From Eubacteriaceae bacterium (lineage in GTDB: Bacteria; Bacillota; Clostridia; Lachnospirales; Lachnospiraceae): a DNA stretch of 64,000 nt. Shown one piece after another: positions 60,925 to 64,000 of this stretch. Numbering within the stretch: position 1 is the first letter of the stretch; each line of letters opens with the position of its first letter. A program made the position numbers and the translations under genes. Below the pieces are notes generated by a model, which was given only the letters and a program-made list of their open reading frames with translations, did no database searches and was not told the DNA's origin. The DNA lies in the NCBI GenBank assembly GCA_910575665.1, contig CAJTFB010000006.1:1-64000 (forward strand), given 5' to 3'.

Positions 60925-62706
60925 ATGGGAAATCTATTTGCAAGTTTTAATACAGGTGTCTCTGGGCTGCATTCGGCACAGACATCCATGAATACAGCGG
61001 CCCACAACCTTGCGAATGCTACTACGCCAGGGCATACAAGACAGCAGGCAGTTGTGACAGATGCGTTCTATTCGTCCAGGTATGGGGCGTACTCCAACAA
61101 GATACAGGTTGGTCTTGGAACGGATGTAGTAAAGATTCGGCAGATACGCAATACTTTTTTGGATGATCAGTACCGGCTTCAGGTAGGGCGCCAGGGTTTT
61201 TATGAGGCGCAGTATGATGCGGTTGTGGAGATGGAGGAGCTGTTTGGAGAGCTGGAAGCACAGGAGTTTCTTACCTCTATGACAGATTTGTGGAATGCGG
61301 TGCAGGAGTTGTCAAAAACACCTAATGATATTACCTGCCGTTCCGAATTGGTCTCTCAGGCGGCTCAGTTTACAGAACGCGCTCAGGTCTTGCAGCAACA
61401 ATTAAACGAATATCAGAAAAATATGAATGCAGAGGTGCAGAATCAGGTCGATGCGATCAACGATATCGTGTCTCAGATCCGGGATTATAATATGCTGATC
61501 CGCAAGTATGAGGCGACGGGAGAAAGTGCTAATGATTATCGTGATGCCAGAAATCTTCTTTTGGATCAGCTGGGCTCGATTATAACATTTAAGCCGATCG
61601 AAGAGAAAGATGGTACAATATCTATCTATACAGAAGGATCTTACCTGCTGGAAGGAAATCATCAGTATCGGTTAAACACAGCGTATGAAAGTTCCACTTC
61701 CAAACTGCTTAAGCCAGTATGGGAGACCGGTGAGGATTACTTTTTCCGTGGAGAACTGGCATACTCTCCTGAGACCAATACCGACGTGGGTTCCCTCAGA
61801 GGACTTTTGGTGGCAAGAGGAAATCATGCCGCAGACTTTAGGGATTTGCCTGTGAAACCAGTGGAAGAAGACTTCATGGATGAATTTGGGACACTGGATG
61901 AAAGAGCGTGGTTTAATGCCAATGAGAAATATAAAAAAGATGTAGAAGAGTATAATGAGTATGTTGAACCTTCTATTGTGATGAAGGTTCAGGCGGAGTT
62001 TGACCAGCTTGTCAGAGGTGTTGCTATGATGATGAATGACACGCTCTGTCCGAACAAAGAACTGGAGCTGGCAGATGGGACGAAGATCAAGGTGCTGGAT
62101 ACCGATAAGGCTCCGATCGGTGACGATGCGAACGAGACGGTGGGAACAGAGCTTTTTATCCGACGGAAAACACCACGGTACACCGAAAAGATGGTGGAAG
62201 TCCTGAACGAAGACGGAACCACCAGTAGCATTAAGGTTTATCAATATAATGAAGAGGATGTTGAGGATCGTTACACCTTGTATACCATCGATCAATTGGA
62301 GGTAAATCCAGAGCTTTTAAGAGATCCGTCTAAACTCCCATTGACAGCAAATCCGAATTCTGGTTTTGCGGATGGATTTACTCAGTTTATCTGTGCTGAC
62401 CTGGCGGAAAAGTGGCAGAAAGATTTTTCAACGCTGGATCCCAATTCCATGACTACCTATAATTTTGCCGGATATTATGGAGCTCTGATAGGACAATTTT
62501 CTACCGATGGAAATGTGTGGATGGGAATTATAGAGAATCAGGTCATGACAGTAAATTCCATAGAGGGTGAGAGACAGAATGTGATGGGAGTAGCCACTGA
62601 CGAGGAACTGTCAGATTTGATTAAATTTCAGAAATGCTTTGACGCATCATCGAGATATATCACCGTTGTTGACGAGATGATCGAGCATCTGATAACCAGC
62701 TTATAG
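60925..62706 (+). CDS. flgK: Flagellar hook-associated protein FlgK (HAP1)
   Basis: A 593-aa protein. The N-terminal MGNLFASFNTGVSGLHSAQ and ALNT-like HNLANATTPGHTRQ are the conserved D0 segment, and the C-terminal end DLIKFQKCFDASSRYITVVDEMIE closes it. The central part has long acidic, variable domains. It joins hook and filament. ATG 60925 follows GAGGAAAA; the TTG at 60904 is rejected. A second FlgK-like gene follows 16 bp later. Confidence 0.93.
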   Translation: MGNLFASFNTGVSGLHSAQTSMNTAAHNLANATTPGHTRQQAVVTDAFYSSRYGAYSNKIQVGLGTDVVKIRQIRNTFLDDQYRLQVGRQGFYEAQYDAVVEMEELFGELEAQEFLTSMTDLWNAVQELSKTPNDITCRSELVSQAAQFTERAQVLQQQLNEYQKNMNAEVQNQVDAINDIVSQIRDYNMLIRKYEATGESANDYRDARNLLLDQLGSIITFKPIEEKDGTISIYTEGSYLLEGNHQYRLNTAYESSTSKLLKPVWETGEDYFFRGELAYSPETNTDVGSLRGLLVARGNHAADFRDLPVKPVEEDFMDEFGTLDERAWFNANEKYKKDVEEYNEYVEPSIVMKVQAEFDQLVRGVAMMMNDTLCPNKELELADGTKIKVLDTDKAPIGDDANETVGTELFIRRKTPRYTEKMVEVLNEDGTTSSIKVYQYNEEDVEDRYTLYTIDQLEVNPELLRDPSKLPLTANPNSGFADGFTQFICADLAEKWQKDFSTLDPNSMTTYNFAGYYGALIGQFSTDGNVWMGIIENQVMTVNSIEGERQNVMGVATDEELSDLIKFQKCFDASSRYITVVDEMIEHLITSL

Positions 62707-62722
62707 GAATGGAGGAGAAGAA

Positions 62723-64000
62723 ATGTCTACATTTCAGGGATTAGAAATCGCAAAATCAGGAATGCTTACCTATAATGCATGTATGCAGACAGCAGCACAT
62801 AACCTCGCTAATGTGGGAACGAGAGGGTATTCCAGACAGGTAGTAAAAACAAGTGCCCAGATTCGGAATGTAAGTTCTATTAAAGTAATAGGAGCCGGCG
62901 CCTATGTGCAGGAAGTGGTGCGGGAACGAAACAATTACTACGACATCAAGTATAGAAAAGAAAACGCAACTTATAATAAATATGGTACACATTCTTATTA
63001 TCTGAAGCATGTCCAGACGTATATTTATGCAAAAAATGAAGAGGATGGCGGGATCACCACAGCCTTTGACCAATTTTGCAAAACTCTTACGGGTTCCGTG
63101 GGGGATGGTGGCGATGCCACAAAGAGAAAAGAAATTACGACCGTTGCTGATACATTGACCTCTTTTATACAGAGTACCGCTTCGGACCTTCGGGATCTCC
63201 AGGAGGAAGCCAATGAAGAGATCAAAAGCTGCGTGTATCAGATCAACGCTCTTGCACAAAAGATTGCATCGGTAACGAAACAGATCAATACCCTGGAAGC
63301 ATACGGGAATCCAGCAAATGATCTCCGGGATCAGAGAGAGGTACTGATCGATGAACTTTCAGAGTACTGTAATGTGAAAGTAGTGGAAGAAGAACCGGCA
63401 AACGGTGTCGGACTGCCCCAGTTTTATCTTTATGTCAATGGCGGCATTCTCCTGGATACCTACCGTGTCAATGAATTAAAGGTAACGGAGATGGAAACGA
63501 CAAAAGCCATCAATGACATATCTGGTCTTTATAAAGTATCATGGGCAGACGGGTCTCCTTTTAATGAATATAGTTCTGACTTGGGCGGAAAGTTGCAGGG
63601 ACTTTACGAAGTTCGGGATGGTAATAATTCGACGACGTTATCAGGAACGATAGCAGGTATCGAAAATAATAAAGATGGCAATATTGTTGTAACGATGAGT
63701 GGTGCTAATATTAACGACGTAAATCTGTTAAATATACCGGCACAGGACGGAGAGATCACGATAAATAACAGCACTTACAGTTATGATACATTTGAGGTGC
63801 AGGTATCGGACAGTGGTGAATTTACATATAAATTCACACTTAAACAAAACATGAGTGTGGATGATGCGAAAGCGCTGCAGCATGCGGTGAATGTTCAGGC
63901 AGACGTTGTGGTTGGTGACAATGTGGCGTATAAAGGAGTTCCCTATTATATGGCCCAGCTCAATGAATTTGTGAGGACTTACTCTCAAAAATTCAATGAT
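62723..64000 (+). CDS. Second FlgK-like hook-associated protein (5' part, cut by the window end)
   Basis: The frame is open from ATG 62723 (GGAGGAGAAG) to the end of the window, 426 codons with no stop. MSTFQGLEIAKSGMLTYNACMQ and AHNLANVGTRGYSRQVV match the FlgK D0 region, and LRDQREVLIDELSEYCNVKV is the usual core. It differs clearly from the first copy, so the two are paralogues rather than a recent copy. The end of the gene is outside the window. Confidence 0.88.
   Translation, partial: MSTFQGLEIAKSGMLTYNACMQTAAHNLANVGTRGYSRQVVKTSAQIRNVSSIKVIGAGAYVQEVVRERNNYYDIKYRKENATYNKYGTHSYYLKHVQTYIYAKNEEDGGITTAFDQFCKTLTGSVGDGGDATKRKEITTVADTLTSFIQSTASDLRDLQEEANEEIKSCVYQINALAQKIASVTKQINTLEAYGNPANDLRDQREVLIDELSEYCNVKVVEEEPANGVGLPQFYLYVNGGILLDTYRVNELKVTEMETTKAINDISGLYKVSWADGSPFNEYSSDLGGKLQGLYEVRDGNNSTTLSGTIAGIENNKDGNIVVTMSGANINDVNLLNIPAQDGEITINNSTYSYDTFEVQVSDSGEFTYKFTLKQNMSVDDAKALQHAVNVQADVVVGDNVAYKGVPYYMAQLNEFVRTYSQKFND

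Overview
The window looks like a chromosomal stretch of an anaerobic, endospore-forming, flagellated Firmicute, most likely a gut Lachnospiraceae. The evidence is spoVAA-spoVAB-spoVAC, the flgM-flgN-flgK locus, PyrK-dependent PyrD, strong AGGAGG ribosome sites, frequent TTG/GTG starts, BspA-like surface repeats and remnants of Lachnospiraceae-type conjugative elements. I noticed no rRNA, tRNA or CRISPR array.

Positions 1-14050 are accessory DNA. A complete two-component system is followed by two lipoproteins and a three-gene ABC transporter, then a truncated cell-wall amidase. Three promoters in this block carry the same 11-bp-phased TTGAC direct repeat, which suggests one regulon. The rest is a graveyard: a VirB4 C-terminus, a RelB/YoeB pair whose toxin is frameshifted, a DUF6674-like fragment, a deleted IS3-family element, an ATP-dependent ligase fragment, and broken methyltransferase and flavin-oxidase-like genes.

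Positions 14130-24535 hold a GntR-controlled operon of nine genes: two amidohydrolases, a YfcC carrier, two FrlD-like PfkB kinases, a YjbQ protein, a FrlB-like SIS deglycase and an amino-acid ABC importer with binding protein and permease fused. It most resembles a pathway for glycated amino acids (Amadori products), with extra hydrolases of unknown role.

Positions 24600-32360 carry a cell-wall amidase, spoVAA-AB-AC, a triple-PepSY secreted protein, an orphan CMP-sugar synthetase, a large Cys-repeat/BspA-like surface protein and a cold-shock protein.

Positions 32440-39050 are asd, a degenerate Nudix protein and a pyrimidine operon (pyrC, pyrF, a lipoprotein, pyrK, pyrD). A defence-type insertion follows (39119-41196): an adenine methyltransferase, a nuclease gene with an in-frame stop, and caspase and TIR-like fragments.

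Positions 41297-45344 are the FMN-riboswitch-controlled riboflavin operon ribD-ribE-ribBA-ribH, with a structured repeat inserted before ribBA and an 89-bp duplication before ribH. Then come a radical SAM protein, an esterase, a thioesterase, a MoxR-DUF58-membrane protein operon, lysA, an autoregulated marR-MATE pair, a deleted sigma/anti-sigma remnant, a topoisomerase pair (parE-parC type), a Panacea-domain gene with an unknown partner, and flgM-flgN-flgK plus a second flgK-like gene cut by the window end.
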